This document shows, in pieces, positions 21,837 through 31,064 of a stretch of 64,000 bases of DNA. Origin of the DNA: Symbiodinium sp. CCMP2592 (Eukaryota; Sar; Dinophyceae; Suessiales; Symbiodiniaceae); assembly GCA_905221615.1 (NCBI GenBank), contig CAJNDT010003223.1, positions 1,247,945-1,311,944 on the forward strand, given 5' to 3'. Position 1 is the first letter of the stretch. The number at the start of each line of letters is the position of its first letter. The notes below the pieces were generated by a model that searched no databases, had not been told where the DNA came from, and worked only from the letters and a program-made list of their open reading frames with translations. Position numbers and translations under genes: made by a program.

Positions 21837-23321
21837 CTGCTGATAACAATACAAACAATAATTCAGAATAGTACTGCTAATGCTATGCAGGCGGGGTACT
21901 CTGGCTCATGGGGATCGCCTGCCGGCACGCGAATGTACCAGCGCAAGCGGCTCATAAACGTTTCCGCTGCGAGAGCGACGGCAACCTTGCAAAGGCAATC
22001 CCGTTCGCTTGGCTGGGACATGAAGGGATCCACTGCCAGTCTGTTGTGCCGATGTTTATCATTTTTGTCAAGCAGCGTCACGGTCGTAGTCAGCGGCCGG
22101 GCCCACCACATGGGTCTCAAAGCATTTGCAAGCGATCGCAGCTTGCCAGGCCTTGCCGCAAGGCTGGAAGGCACTGATGAAGACATCCTCCAGCTTGCCC
22201 TCCAACGAAACCAGCCTGGCACAGACAGATTCACACTTACGAGAAGCTCACTCGACGGCTCCACAAGAAGGTACCGCAGAAATTGCTATTTCTTTTACAA
22301 CTAAAAGTTCCACCGCATGCTCGAACTCTCGGTCTCACGTAGAAATACGTGGAGCCCAAACGAGGAATCTTTGCCCAGTCGCGTCTCCGCTGCTTGGATC
22401 GCCGGCAAGCGCGCTCCGGAATGAGCTTCGTTATTTCGCACTGCGTTTGCACAGCGTCGGATCTCCTGTCACAAACCCAGGCACAGCCCTTCGTCTTGCT
22501 TCAATGCACTTGGCAGCCACGTACATGCAGGTAACTACATTACATGCTGCGGCCATTTCTGGTGCCTGTTTCTTAGCGATGCTTCTCTGATAGGTTTTCC
22601 CCCACGCGTCCTCCACCGGTCTGTCTGGGAAAAACAATCGATCCAGAGCTTGCTGGGCAGCCAATTGCTTTGCATCTTCGCTGCCAACTGCAAGGCCCGC
22701 CCCGGCAACAAAGCCACAGTGGTGCACGTCGCACGTCACCAAGACAAAGAACCGCCCGCGCTTTAGCTGCTGGACGGTGTACTTCCTGTTCGCTTGTCGT
22801 TCAGGCCGGAACCCGGGACTGTTCTACATGTATTATCCTATATGTTATGAAAATTTCCATATCATTTTACATTATATTGAATTATGTTGTTATATTGCTA
22901 TATATAAGTTACTACATCCAACACGACTGAGGGCCCGGCACTTGTGCTAGCTGTCCGTTTTCCTTCCATGCTTCCAGTCTGGCCACCGACTCGTGGGAAA
23001 CCTCGTCGAATTGAACCTCCCAAGCACAACAGCCTCGTACCCGTCCGACCACAATGGCGCCTGCACTTTTTGAAACTCAGTCCTCCATGAGCGGTCTGAG
23101 TTCAGCGTAATCGGTCATCCAAGGGTCCCCGGCATACTCTAAATACTTCTCCAAAATTGGCCTCGGAAGCAACACTGAAGAACGAAATGAAGAAAACAAT
23201 GGAAATCATGCATTAGAAATACTACAATGAGCTCTCGCAAACCCTTGCAACATGTCTAAGCACGGGGCTCGGAAGATTTCAGCTGTTGCAACAAGCCTCG
23301 AATCTCCTGCGCCGAAGACAT
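11846..23321 (-). CDS. dsRNA-binding DExH-box RNA helicase
   Basis: This gene of about 11.5 kb and at least 25 exons encodes an ATP-dependent RNA helicase of the DEAH/RHA superfamily 2 type. Order: an N-terminal leader, a dsRNA-binding domain, RecA-like domains 1 and 2, HA2, a long helical linker and an OB-type C-terminal domain. Such enzymes unwind or remodel RNA in the nucleus or cytoplasm; the specific substrate cannot be told. The probable start is the ATG at 23321-23319. All seven conserved motifs are present, with DEVH as the DExH box. Thirteen introns have both ends fixed by protein continuity and phase: nine GC, three GA and one GT donor, all with AG acceptors. Several introns carry MITEs or microsatellites. 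Exons between 14.4 and 12.6 kb are less certain. The nearest family members are dsRBD-containing DHX proteins; orthology is not claimed. Confidence 0.88.
12600..12850 (-). CDS. Helicase exon(s): start of C-terminal domain
   Basis: One frame reads VLCSAYPANIAMRHPSS, matching the conserved Tyr-Pro-Asn-x-Ala that follows the HA2 region. An overlapping frame reads RIRVQPRSKDKHSSFQISN then VMSPASVNAE, which matches the family's H-P-S-S-V-N strand. Both are expected in the protein, so a short intron or a frameshift must lie between them, near 12760-12790. Confidence 0.6.
13120..14435 (-). CDS. Helicase linker exons after HA2 (tentative)
   Basis: Coding-like minus-strand segments: about 14435-14260 (KDEAAAQKWAEMKRLSPSRL, then ILKVLSICGVGLCPQLTLAI, which fits the HA2 helix with Leu-Thr-Ile-Ala), about 13345-13215 (LTPEDLTAAEDSAALLETRG and LEEAHRGNLKSLYL), and about 13190-13130 (ALEKVEQEAGLALHGL). 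They lie between HA2 and the C-terminal domain, so they probably encode the helical linker. Splice ends are not resolved. Confidence 0.5.
14440..14628. repeat. Long inverted-pair element J, copy 1
   Basis: This region, marked by AGAAACCAGTCGAATGTTGT and ACCTAGGGTCCTTATTC, is the reverse complement of 39205-39372. It is longer than the other MITEs, about 170-190 bp. Confidence 0.7.
14853..14956. repeat. MITE family B, copy 2 (TA-flanked)
   Basis: TACCTATAGTCTCCATTGTA to CAATGGAGACTACAGGTA, in a helicase intron or linker region. Confidence 0.85.
15180..15728 (-). CDS. Helicase winged-helix and HA2 exons
   Basis: Exon 15728-15681 (48 nt) reads PSPEMQRCDLAQSCLQ, the family's P-E-I-x-R-x-x-L segment. 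Exon 15561-15403 (159 nt) has GRDPRKFLASALDQPNIAA and VDSAMEQLVAIRAI, ending MLAIGE. Exon from 15233 has VLARLPLEPLLGRAAMHL, completing the HA2 block L-x-x-L-G-x-x-L-A-x-L-P. All donors used are GC. The intron 15402-15234 contains a complete family E element. Confidence 0.9.
15274..15383. repeat. MITE family E, copy 1, inside a helicase intron
   Basis: CCCAGAGACTCCAATATCCC at one end and GATATTGGAGTCTCTGGG at the other, around TATAGTAGGATCCCTAATG. It accounts for about two thirds of a 169 nt intron. Confidence 0.85.
15813..16930 (-). CDS. Helicase RecA domain 2 exons: motifs IV, V, VI
   Basis: The exon from about 16917 has QERLSEGEEAKQIWAVPLHS (the PLHSTL block). Exon 16746-16651 (96 nt) has QQQVFQKPPKSK and motif V ILATNIAESSVTIND. 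Exon 16383-16306 (78 nt) has VEVVIDSGLQRELAYDP and RMSSLDT. Exon 16198-16162 (37 nt) has VWVSQSGAVQRR. Exon 15874-15813 supplies GRAGRVRSGRVLRLYS. The last two join to make motif VI, QRRGRAGR, with the Gly codon split by the intron. Donors are GA, GA, GC and GC. Every length matches the expected codon count. Confidence 0.92.
16960..17560 (-). CDS. Helicase exons between domains 1 and 2 (tentative)
   Basis: Two candidates lie between motif III and the PLHSTL exon. The first, about 17540-17420, reads VMESSICAIVREM after a TTCAG acceptor and fits the helix that precedes the GDILVFLPG strand, but that strand itself was not found. The second, about 17209-16990, has EVELEQKVAPRCSKGYAEL. Alternative frames are open, so this part of domain 2 is incomplete in my reading. 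Confidence 0.35.
17713..17900. repeat. AGC/ACC trinucleotide microsatellite
   Basis: A run of eight AGC units followed by GTC, AGC, CAC and CCA triplets. It lies in a helicase intron; the Ser-, Ala- or His-rich frames are artefacts. Confidence 0.85.
18195..18310. repeat. TTTAGGG-like degenerate array
   Basis: Repeated GGTTTAGG, TAGGGTTTATTC and TCTAGGGGTT units in a helicase intron, a decayed telomere-like run. Confidence 0.7.
18345..19740 (-). CDS. Helicase RecA domain 1 exons: motifs I, Ia, II, III
   Basis: Exons with fixed ends: 19740-19673 (motif I, VVSGGTGSGKTTQLP), 19533-19492 (QFLLDDWDAEHAPR), 19239-19164 (motif Ia, IVVTQPRRIAAISVAERVA), 19082-18882 (VGQSIGYAV, then GTLLRR and the DExH box VIVDEVHERDMLTDFLL), 18648-18592 (DLKLVLMSATLDE, motif III SAT), 18519-18475 (SFTSYFDSCPVLE) and 18428 to about 18345 (LFPVEEVHLEEDFFSEF). 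Joining them gives an uninterrupted superfamily 2 domain. Donors in order: GC, GA, GT, GC, GC, GC. The GT intron (19163-19083) is 81 nt, in frame and stop-free. Confidence 0.92.
19802..19927. repeat. MITE family G copy inside a helicase intron
   Basis: It spans GGGGCCTCAATAATTACC to GGGTTGTGGG...TAATTATTGAAGCCC, the family G ends in inverted orientation. It starts only 14 bases after the exon end at 19941 and takes up most of the 200 bp intron. Confidence 0.7.
19941..20313 (-). CDS. Helicase exons before motif I
   Basis: One exon starts at 20313 after GGCCAG (WAAEQLYEGAETPSADAATF). The next runs 20053-19941 (113 nt) and includes FRRLPEANDPRRADV and LPIEQIRDSLGEAPPL, then a GC donor; this is the usual pre-core segment that ends just before the ATP-binding loop. 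It joins in phase to the motif I exon at 19740. The intron between them (19940-19741) consists mostly of a family G element. A further candidate exon (DFKKAKASLHTAAARRVS) lies at about 20470-20370. Confidence 0.75.
20062..20165. repeat. AT microsatellites
   Basis: Two TATATA tracts (about 20066-20092 and 20142-20160) separated by unique sequence, in a helicase intron. Confidence 0.9.
21381..21486. repeat. MITE family I, copy 1
   Basis: TTACCTTTACCCACCAGAAC at one end and TAGTAGGTTAAGGTAAGG at the other; the core has TAGGGTCCCTATGAATTC. It is related to the degenerate copy at about 42108-42200. It lies in a helicase intron. Confidence 0.65.
21773..21837. repeat. GTA microsatellite, about 20 units
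   Basis: An almost pure (GTA)n tract in a helicase intron. Its length would be expected to vary among strains. Confidence 0.95.
21900..22465 (-). CDS. Helicase exons between dsRBD and core
   Basis: Three exons in shifting frames: 22465 to about 22290 (EIRRCANAVRNNEAHSGARL, after a GACAG acceptor), 22215 to about 22040 (LVSLEGKLEDVFISAFQPCG, after TGCCAG), and about 22000-21910 (SERDCLCKVAVALAAETFMS). They look helical and have no family motif I can name. A long opposite-strand open frame here is a shadow. Confidence 0.55.
22600..22830 (-). CDS. Helicase exon: dsRNA-binding domain
   Basis: The exon contains KYTVQQLKRGRFFVLVTCDV followed by GFVAGAGLAVGSEDAKQLAA and QQALDRLFF. This is the beta strands and the C-terminal helix of a dsRNA-binding domain, whose signature is G-x-G-x-S-x-K-x-A-K-x-x-A-A-x-x-A-L. 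Here the basic Lys-Lys of the helix start is Glu-Asp (SEDAKQ), so RNA affinity may be weaker than in a canonical domain. The 5' boundary is approximate. Confidence 0.75.
22925..23321 (-). CDS. Helicase N-terminal exons 1-3
   Basis: Exon 1 (23321-23264) reads MSSAQEIRGLLQQLKSSEP and ends with one base of a codon before a GT donor. Exon 2 starts at 23174 after TTCAG and supplies two bases, giving LLLPRPILEKYLEYAGD and TDYAELRPLME, then GA. Exon 3 (about 23010 to 22930) begins after GGGAG with VQFDEVSHESVARLEAW. Phases agree. Because the next exon downstream is the dsRBD, these are taken as its N-terminus. No targeting peptide is obvious. Confidence 0.65.
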
Positions 23322-23329
23322 GTGTTGGC

Positions 23330-25740
23330 AGGGTTCGTGACGTGTGAAGCTGTTATATAAATCACACGGCTGGGATCGGAGAGCCCGTCAGTCCCTCTTT
23401 GGCCATTTGATAATGGTGCCAAGCGAACTTTGGGCGTTCGCTGAAGTGCAGACGGCAGTGGCTGCCTGGCAACAAAACGTGGAATCATAGATCTTGAGAT
23501 ATCTGAGCCAAGCTGAGACAAGCAAACACAAGTAACAAATCGGCATGCTAGGGTTGACACCGCAGCGCATCCCGCACTGGCCGCCCTCGCAAACCAAACA
23601 GATTCGACACGAACATGAAACGAGCAAGTACATGCCCACTGACATTGAGAAGTTTACAAAGGCAGCTAGTGTTACCGGAATGCCGACCAACGGTTCCGCA
23701 CCTTAATGTCAGCCACGAGCTTTTGTCATGAATTCGAGACCATCGTTGCTTCCAGCGAAGTCCCTCTCTTGCGCACCTGCTCGCCATCTGTGTGCATATC
23801 CGATACCCTAAGGCCCCAAAGTAGTTCCTTTTGGGGGTTCATAAAGGTATCCTACCTGTATAAGTCCGAAAAAGGAACCACTTTGGGGCCTATGGGTATG
23901 CAAGAAGTATCCGACCTGGAAATAGGCAACATGCCGCGCGACGAAGCACATCGAAAGCCATTCACGGCCAAGGGATGCGGCACTTGCCTCGGAACTGCGG
24001 GACCGTACTGGGTCCATATTCTCCTACTGCCACCATCTGCGGTTGAAACAGCAACTCAGCTTTCCAACACATAAATACCAATCCGCGTGCTGAGCTCCCT
24101 GCATCAGTGGTAACGGTGCCACGAGGTGCCCCGCAGCCGATGACAATGAAGCCACTATGGCATCTACATGCGTCTCTGATGTGGCATTGGGTGGTTTGCG
24201 AGGGTGCAGAATTCCGAGTTTGTTAAAACTGCCGCGGCGACGGGTCCAGAAAACCAGAGGTTGGTACAACAGATCTGGCTCAGCCGGAGATGCCGGCCGC
24301 ACACCTACGCAAATTTCAAGCACGCATCAGGCACTACATTTTGCTTGTAACGTTGCGGAAGGCATCGCACACTTGGTCTCAGTTTTTCTTGCTTTGACGG
24401 TAAATGGCTGAAGGACATGGTCGCTGTGCGGTGCTGACAACTGCATGACGTCCGGCTCTACTTTCTGTTGGATAGGTCTCACAGCGAGTGTTGGAATACA
24501 ATATGCTTTGAAACTCCCCGGCTTGCTACTGGGCAGTTCACTAGTACGAGTAGGTTTGCATGGATGAAGCCTTGCAACAGCTGTCTTGCGATGCAACAAC
24601 TTGCGACGATTAGCTACTGCATTGCTGACCGTCGGCTGCAAGCTATCGCGTCCGTTTTGGGGAACCGACTGCGTGAGCCGTGTGGGATGAACTCGGGCTC
24701 AAATTGGGGCACAACTAATGCGGTCCTGGTGCTTTCAATGCTCATTCATCAAACCCTGGCGACTTGTCTCTGCTGCTTTGACTTTGGACTGGGCCAAAGC
24801 TTTTCGCAGTACTGCTCCGACGAAACCGTGCAAAGCTTTGGAATCCGTCCAAAGATGTGGCTAAGCGGTTTTGGCAAGCTGCTCCAACCGTGAAAACCAG
24901 ATGTGAATGATGCTGGTGAACACTAAATCTCAATTGTGGAACTTCGACACTTGCTTCCAGGAAGTGGCAGAAGCATGCCGAGCGCCGCATTAAGAGGGAC
25001 ACTGGTACGAGCAGGTTCTTTGCCGTGGCATTGCTTGGTGCAGCCTACACGAATCCCCACAACCCCACATTCCACCGGCCGTCTCTGTGAACCACCACCC
25101 TGCCCGAGCTCGATTTGATCATGCTGTCTTGTCTCCCTGCTGACAGCAATGTATCTCACGCCGGGGCCACCAGTTGCAATGGAAACCGTCAAAGGTCTTT
25201 GTGTTCTCCTGCCACGCGACGCGTTGGCAAAATGTCGCTCAAGCACTCACCTTCAGTCTCACTTTTTCATAGTTTGTCCATGCCTGTTTACGACCCGGGG
25301 ATACCCGCAAGTACGTGGTGGCAGGCTTGTGCCGACTGGACATTGGCCCGATTGGTCGCCATCCTTTTGTAGATGCGCAATAAATAAATGTTGCCACAGC
25401 GCGAGCCTCCTGTCCCTTCCTTTCTCCAGCATGGCCAATGTGGATGGGGAGAGGCCGTTCCTCGCGACAGTGTCTCTGCAGCCGCATGCCTCGAAGTCCA
25501 AAGACTCATTGCCGTTAGCGCACTCGTCTCTTGCGTTGGGCACATGCACTGAAACCGCATTGTGAAGGCCATGCTCTTGGCTTTTTGGCCCCGAGCCCCG
25601 TCGCCCACCTGCACGGATCGCCCAAGCCTTTGCGTTGCACTCGCCGTGCTGGCACCCGCCATCGTCAGGCTTGCGTAACACAGCCCATGCCTGGGAAAAC
25701 ACCATACCCGAGGTGCAGCAATCAAACTAGCCGCCACCTG
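23330..25740 (-). CDS. Weak exon candidates of an unidentified minus-strand gene
   Basis: Protein-like minus-strand segments occur at about 24870-24738 (WTDSKALHGFVGAVLRKALA), 24190-24050 (HVDAIVASLSSAAGHLV and LPLMQGAQHADWYL) and about 23660-23560 (CKLLNVSGHVLARFMFVSNL). A 148-codon open frame at 25705-25259 (NARDECANGNESLDFEACGC) is also minus strand. None shows a family I recognise, and other frames compete. They may belong to one gene upstream of the helicase. Confidence 0.3.
23804..23898. repeat. MITE family B', copy 3 (TA-flanked)
   Basis: TACCCTAAGGCCCCAAAGTA to CTTTGGGGCCTATGGGTA with TA on both sides. Confidence 0.85.
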
Positions 25741-25956
25741 CCATAAGAACGGTCACAGCTACACGTAAACCAACAGAAACATACTACTCAAGCATGCCAG
25801 GACAATACGAAATGAAGCAGCCCCCTCCCCTACGGACAGGACTCTGCCGAAGTCTTTTCAACAAAACTCTTGAGCTGGAAGCGCCCATCGTACGCATTTA
25901 AATCTTCTTGCAAGTCCGCAAAATCGGTGAATCCTCTGTGCTTGGAATCGTTTTGA

Positions 25957-26585
25957 TTGCCGCCTGGTATGCATGTGAAGGCCTTGGTACTCGTACCGCA
26001 GTTTTTCCTCATCATGAGTTCTGCCAGCACTTCCTCTCAACGGATTAATCCTTTCTCGGCATTACTCCGAACTTGGACTGATGAAATCGCGGTTCTTCCA
26101 CACCGCAACCAGATTGCCTTTGCCGATGCTTTAGTGTGTGACTGCCAGACATTGCTGGCCCTGCGTCTTCAGGGAAGCCTCGACATACTTTCGTCTTTGC
26201 GCAGTAAGTTTTGGGATCTGATTCGGATTTCTTGCTCATTTCTGAAGCGAGAAATCCTTTACCGTGCTCAAGAATTCCTGCCCAAGCACCGCTTTGAACA
26301 CAGCCGCGTGACCATTATTGCACCGTTCACTGGTGGAGTAAGCCTCCGAAGCAACAACGATTGCAATATTCAGCCTGCCAGTTCTTCTCCGTTTTTCTCC
26401 TTCCGGTGCCTTAATCCAAGGAATTCGGGGTTCTCAAGGCTGTTTTCTAAAAAGCTCTTTTGGTGGAAGCTTCTCGACTGTGCAAGCCTTTGCCGCGAGC
26501 TCAACATCAAGCTTCTGGTGCTACCAGGCCCTCGTATGCCTGCAGGACTCCTGCAGGATTCCAGTTGCCCCCTGGTTCATTACCC
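25957..26585 (+). mobile_element. LINE-type element L1, 5' portion (plus strand)
   Basis: An open frame carries a region of no known fold followed by KLFWWKLLDCASLCRELNIK and LLVLPGPRMPAG. This is how the apurinic-type endonuclease of dinoflagellate non-LTR elements begins (a W-W-x-L-L...L-P-G-x-R-x-P pattern). The frame is lost near 26.58 kb, where sequence of the opposite-strand element L2 and T-runs start. The endonuclease appears to resume at 28.08 kb, so L1 was probably split by L2. Confidence 0.6.
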
Positions 26586-26586
26586 T

Positions 26587-27990
26587 TTTTTTGTATGTCG
26601 GTGCCAGAAATTATTTTTTTTGTTTTTGGCGGACCTTTTTCCGGCAGCCCAAAGTCCCAAAAGGAAGTGCCTACCTGGCCCTACGGAGGCGCACGCACCA
26701 AAGCACTAGCGAGGCCCCTGGCGGCTGCCAACAGGCGGAGGCTGCCACCGCACGTCGGCGAGGACTTCGTGCAGATCCGGCGGCTCCCCGGCAACGCTGC
26801 ACTCGCCCGCGAGGGGGAGCTCCAACAGGGAAGCTGCGACGGCCCGCTGTGCTGCGACTGCGAGGAGCCCCGACCAACGGGCAACTCACGCCGTTCGCGC
26901 GGCCGCCCGCATATTGGCCTGCACGTCGGAGGCACGCTGCCCGGCGAGCAACCGGAGCCAGGTGGCCGCTTCTGCGCCAAACCGGCCCCCAACCTCGACA
27001 CCAACTACCACCAAGCGGCAGCGACGAGCGCGCACAAGCTCGGGGTAGGTCTGGTGACGTTTGCGTCGGGCGGCTGCATCGACCGCTCGCCCGGGGTGCA
27101 CGTCTGCTCCAGGCTGCGCCGCACCCGCCCGCGTCACAGGGCTGACGATGGTGGCATCGACAGCCTGTGGCGCTCCGTGCCGCAACGACAACCCGTTCGC
27201 GACAACTTCGATGCGGCGGTCATCCAAGACCGGAACATCGAGGTTCATGTCTGCGAGGCGAACGTTGCGGGCGACCCGCGCGCCAGCTTCGTGGCACACT
27301 CTCGCAACCGCCCGCTCGAGAGGAAAGGCGCGAGACGCGAGCACGCCGGCATTCGCACATGCAGCCTTGTGGTCACCGAGCGGGTCCAGGCGACCGCGGC
27401 ATGCAGGTCCCCGAGAGCAGGCAGGCCAGTAAGCAGTTGGTCCTGGGTCTCCTGTTTGCGGCGCAGCTCCTTTGCACGAAGGCTTCACTCCCCAGCGGTG
27501 CACCCAGCACCAGCAGTCCGTGCTGGTCCGCTGGCAAGGACCAAGCACCCGTCCAGACTGGCTCTGCACCCGTGGGCTGGAGACGGGCGAGGCCGGCAGG
27601 CCCTTCACCTGCAGCGTTCCATACGCAAGTTTTGCCTTGGTTCAGGCGTATGCGGGCATGGTGCCACAGCGCGTCCTCCAGGGCGCCGTGCAGCGCTCCC
27701 GTGCGCTGCGGTGCTGACACAACATAGATGTCATCCAAAAACGCGAAGATGGCCTCACCCTCCTGTGGTCCAGCCGCTGCCTCACTCAAAGCGGCATGCT
27801 GCGCCAGGGAGAGAAGCGCCGGCATGAGCGGATCCCCTTGCTCGCCTCCGTCACCTTGCATTACCTCATGTTCGGTGCCGGTGTCGTCGAGCCAGGTGTA
27901 GACACTGGCACTGCCATAGAACTGCCGGGCAAAGGGAAGGAGCGGGGCGAGGGCCGGGCGGGACCGGAGACCTTCGAGCATGGCTTGGCG
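26587..27990 (-). mobile_element. LINE-type element L2, internally deleted (minus strand)
   Basis: A GC-rich block contains a reverse transcriptase fragment (ORF 27981-27373) with VMQGDGGEQGDPLMPALLSL and the active-site box FLDDIYVV, in which YADD-type Asp-Asp is kept as LDD. The frame then passes directly to the C-terminal domain (ORF 27608-26886): GRLDPLGDHKAACANAG, RRIEVVANGLSL, VDATIVSPVTR and VVVGVEVGGRFG. The roughly 700 bp usually between the two parts is missing, so the copy is dead. T-runs at 26587-26640 may be the complement of its A-rich tail. Confidence 0.8.
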
Positions 27991-28079
27991 CTACAAGTGG
28001 TCGTAGGCAGTACCGAAATTATAATCTTGGAACACCGCGGGTGTGCTTTATTGCTACTGTAGGGTTAAGGGGTTAGAGC

Positions 28080-29515
28080 ACGCTTCTACTTCAGATCGAC
28101 GTATCTGGCTTCGGTTTCCCACCGTTCCAATGCAGCTCCGCTATCATATTGTGCGCTTTCTACGCCTCACCCAGTGCCGGAGACAAAGAACCCTGTTCCC
28201 GCGATCTCATGCACGAGGCTCGTGCATTAAAGCAAACAATGCCCAATTCAGGCGCCGTTGTCCTTGCCGGAAAAAGCAGTATTCATCTTACTTGCATTGC
28301 GGATCATGGTGCATCCTGCCGATGCCTTCGCTGCCGGCCACCACGTGAAGAAGCAGCGATAGACGGCATTTTTCGGCATTGTGGATTCGATTGCCTTAAC
28401 CCTATATAAATACGCCAACGCATTGCAGTGAGGTTTTGGGGCGATATAGCTATATCCGTACATGCATCGCCACAGCATCGGTCGTGTGGGTTGGCCCCCG
28501 GATGAGAAACGGCACGACGTTATGCAGGTCATTGACAGCTGCATGGTTCTTGCCGTTGAGCTTGTGGAAGCTGCTTCCAGTGACCCTTGCCTGCTCCTCT
28601 CCCTCGTGTAGTCTGCTTTCGTTACTGCTGGGCACTTAGGTGGTATCGTTAAAGCCCGATTACCGGCCGCTTCTTCCAGGGACTGCTCCTCTGATGCCAA
28701 GCAACCAGGCAATTCGGCCAAGTATGTGCATTTACGTAACAGCACCCCAAGTGAAGCCGCCAAATTCCTGGCTAAGCTTTTGCGACCAAATATCGCAACA
28801 CAAATCTGTTTGAAGAACGAATCCACTGGCGAGCTCTTGTCTACACGTGAGGCACTGACTGCAATCCTTGATGATATCCCTCCCCGTCCGTTAGACCACG
28901 AAGGTACTTGTCACCAGATAGCACGTCGTCATCCCCTGCAATTCGCACTTCGGGCGCTACTGTGGGTCCCCTCACCGAGGCCGAACTTGCAAGTATCGAT
29001 GACTGGTGCCCTTTCACGATGGACGAGACGGACCTTTGCGTTCAGAGCCTCGACCCAAGCAAATACACATTCCGGGGATGCTATCCCTGCAGCACGCAAG
29101 CACGGGCACTCGCGGATTTATTCGTGCATTTTTCAACCTTGCGATGCAGCTCCAGATCTGTGCATCTTCGTGGTGTGGGCGTCTTTCTAACCCTATCCGT
29201 AAGAACGGTTCCACCGTGGTTGTTTCCTTACAATGCTTGCGCCCTCTTTCGCAAGGGACTGAAATGGCTGCCCTCTGTGATGCCTTGTTTCATTTGCGTC
29301 ACCGAAGGAAGCTAGAGCACATCTGGGGCCCCTGCCAAGGAAAAGGCCGCGCTGACACCCTCAGTTTTGCGCTCGCTTTGTTGCTTTTCTGCCAGTTGAG
29401 ACGTGCCTGCCAGCTCCCCACAATCATTAACTTTGCTGATTTGTGGGCGGGTTTGACACTATTCCCACTTGCGAAATTCTGTTGGGGGCCTTCCATGCCG
29501 GCATTGTAGGAAAGG
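28080..29515 (+). mobile_element. LINE-type element L1, continuation (plus strand)
   Basis: Frameshifted endonuclease sequence (HIVCAFYASPSAGDKEP-like, then CRCLRCRPPREEAAIDG and CGFDCLNP) is followed by EAAKFLAKLLRP and a reverse transcriptase start: RLSNPIRKNGSTVVVSLQCL, LRPLSQGTEMAALCDALF and LIFADL-type FADLWAG. It stops before the catalytic Asp-Asp box. Several frameshifts make it non-functional. It matches what is missing from the L1 piece at 25.96-26.58 kb. Confidence 0.65.
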
Positions 29516-29539
29516 CCTGGATGCAATTAGACGACGAGT

Positions 29540-31060
29540 TACGGCGTGACAGATGCCGTGTAACACTTGACCATGCATTTTTTTAACGCCTCTTTTGCAC
29601 CTGCATGGTTTGGGTTCCTGCTGCATGCTTTGTGCGCGGAGCAGCTGTCTACACTACGACACTTCATCCCTACTGGCCGCGAAGCGGCAGACGGCTCGGC
29701 CCCGCCACATCCGCGAGGCCCAGCACTCGGTCCAGGCACGGGGGCGATGGTTGGCTCGCGTGGAGCGGCGCGGGCCAAGCTGACCCAAGCGCTGTGCTTG
29801 TGACGGCCTGTTGGACCGACACTGCCAGTATGGCCCACCAACGCCTGTCCCATGCCGTCGATGCAGCACGTCGCATGGCTGGTGGAGCTCGTTCGGCACG
29901 GACGCGGACCAGATCCTTTTTAACAGATCCCGGCGCGCACCGGCATTCCAGCGTCCCCCAACCTCGCTCCCCAACACGACGAGCTGTTGCGGGCCGCCGG
30001 CGCTCAGCTCCGGGTAGGCGACACTCGCTTGCGGCGCTCCGCGACGTGCAGGGCTGCACCGTCATGCTCAGCTGCACAAGGCTGCGGCAAGCCCGTGCGC
30101 GACAGCGGCGAAACCAGCGTCGCGTCGCAGCAAAGAGCCCCGCCAAGAGGCATCACGCCGTAGATGACGAGGTCCAGGCGGCGCCGGTCGTCGGAGCGGA
30201 CGTTGGGTGCGGTTGTGTGCGCTAGCCACTGCTGGGGGACCACTTGTCCGTCCGGGCCGACGGCTTCCCGAGCCACACGCACCCATGCCCGCTCCACAAT
30301 CATTGCCTTGCGAGCCAATAGACCGGTGCGAGGGCAGGCCAAGGCATGGTCGCCGTAAGCATCCACCTCGCCTCCGCTCCCGGGCGGGCCCCAACGGCTG
30401 GCACAGAGGAGCCATGGGAGGCGCAGGCGACGGCGCAGTGCCAGCAGCATCGCTTGGGGTGGAAGCGTGTTGGCCGGCTCACTGCATGGGTATGGCAGTC
30501 AACCACGCCCCTGCATGTGGGCCAGCCTCCGACCGGAGAAGGATGGAGCAGGGCTCCAGCGGAGGGCGACAGGGAAGGCAGCAGCGTGCGCTCGCGGAAG
30601 GAAAGGTTGCGAATACGCGATGCACTGTGCTGCCATCCATGTGGCCAGTCGCCTAAGCCTTGGTCGGTGGAGCGGGGTGGTCGGGCACCCGCAAGGACTG
30701 CTTCCCAAGTAGGGCACTCGCGCCAACCTTCCGCCTGTAACAAGTGCCGGGCCTCAGCTGCGCTCCTGAGGCTCGGCGCGCGTCCTTCTGCTGTCGCGAG
30801 CAGACGCGTGCACGCTTCCGCGAACGCCGACAAGCGCGCTGCGAGTAGCAGAAGTCAAGCCAAGGCCTCCGAGGGCAGCCGGTAACATTGCGATGCTTTT
30901 TGCGCCTCCAACAGCTGCCGGGGCGGCGTCTCCGAGGCAGAGTTGCAGAGTCTCCCAGATGGCATCGTCATGTGCCTGGGCGTACGTCGCCACGGCATGC
31001 GGGGGGACGGTCCGCAGCGCATGATTAGCTCGCGGTGCTGCACACATCGCAAGGAGCAGC
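29540..31060 (-). mobile_element. LINE-type element L3, 5'-truncated (minus strand)
   Basis: It starts inside the element just after the reverse transcriptase with LQCAWLLLAMCAAPRANHAL, then AQAHDDAIWETLQLCLG, LPAALGGLGL, HGWQHSASRIRNLSFRERTL, AYGDHALACPRTGLLARKAM, LDLVIYGVMPLGGALCCDAT and LVVLGSEVGGRWN. At least three frame changes occur. A T-run at 29577-29584 may mark its tail. The host is probably the same element family as L2 and L4. Confidence 0.8.
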
Positions 31061-31064
31061 CATG

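Noticed and set aside
21507..22304. A 265-codon plus-strand open frame
   Set aside because: It crosses the GTA microsatellite and lies opposite helicase exons; Val-run and Arg-rich content is typical of a shadow.
26460..27827. A 455-codon plus-strand open frame, the longest in the window
   Set aside because: It lies opposite the GC-rich LINE L2, whose minus-strand frames carry reverse transcriptase and C-terminal motifs. The plus frame has no family motif and is a composition shadow.
30346..30885. A 179-codon plus-strand frame
   Set aside because: It is opposite LINE L3, whose minus-strand frames match the element family.
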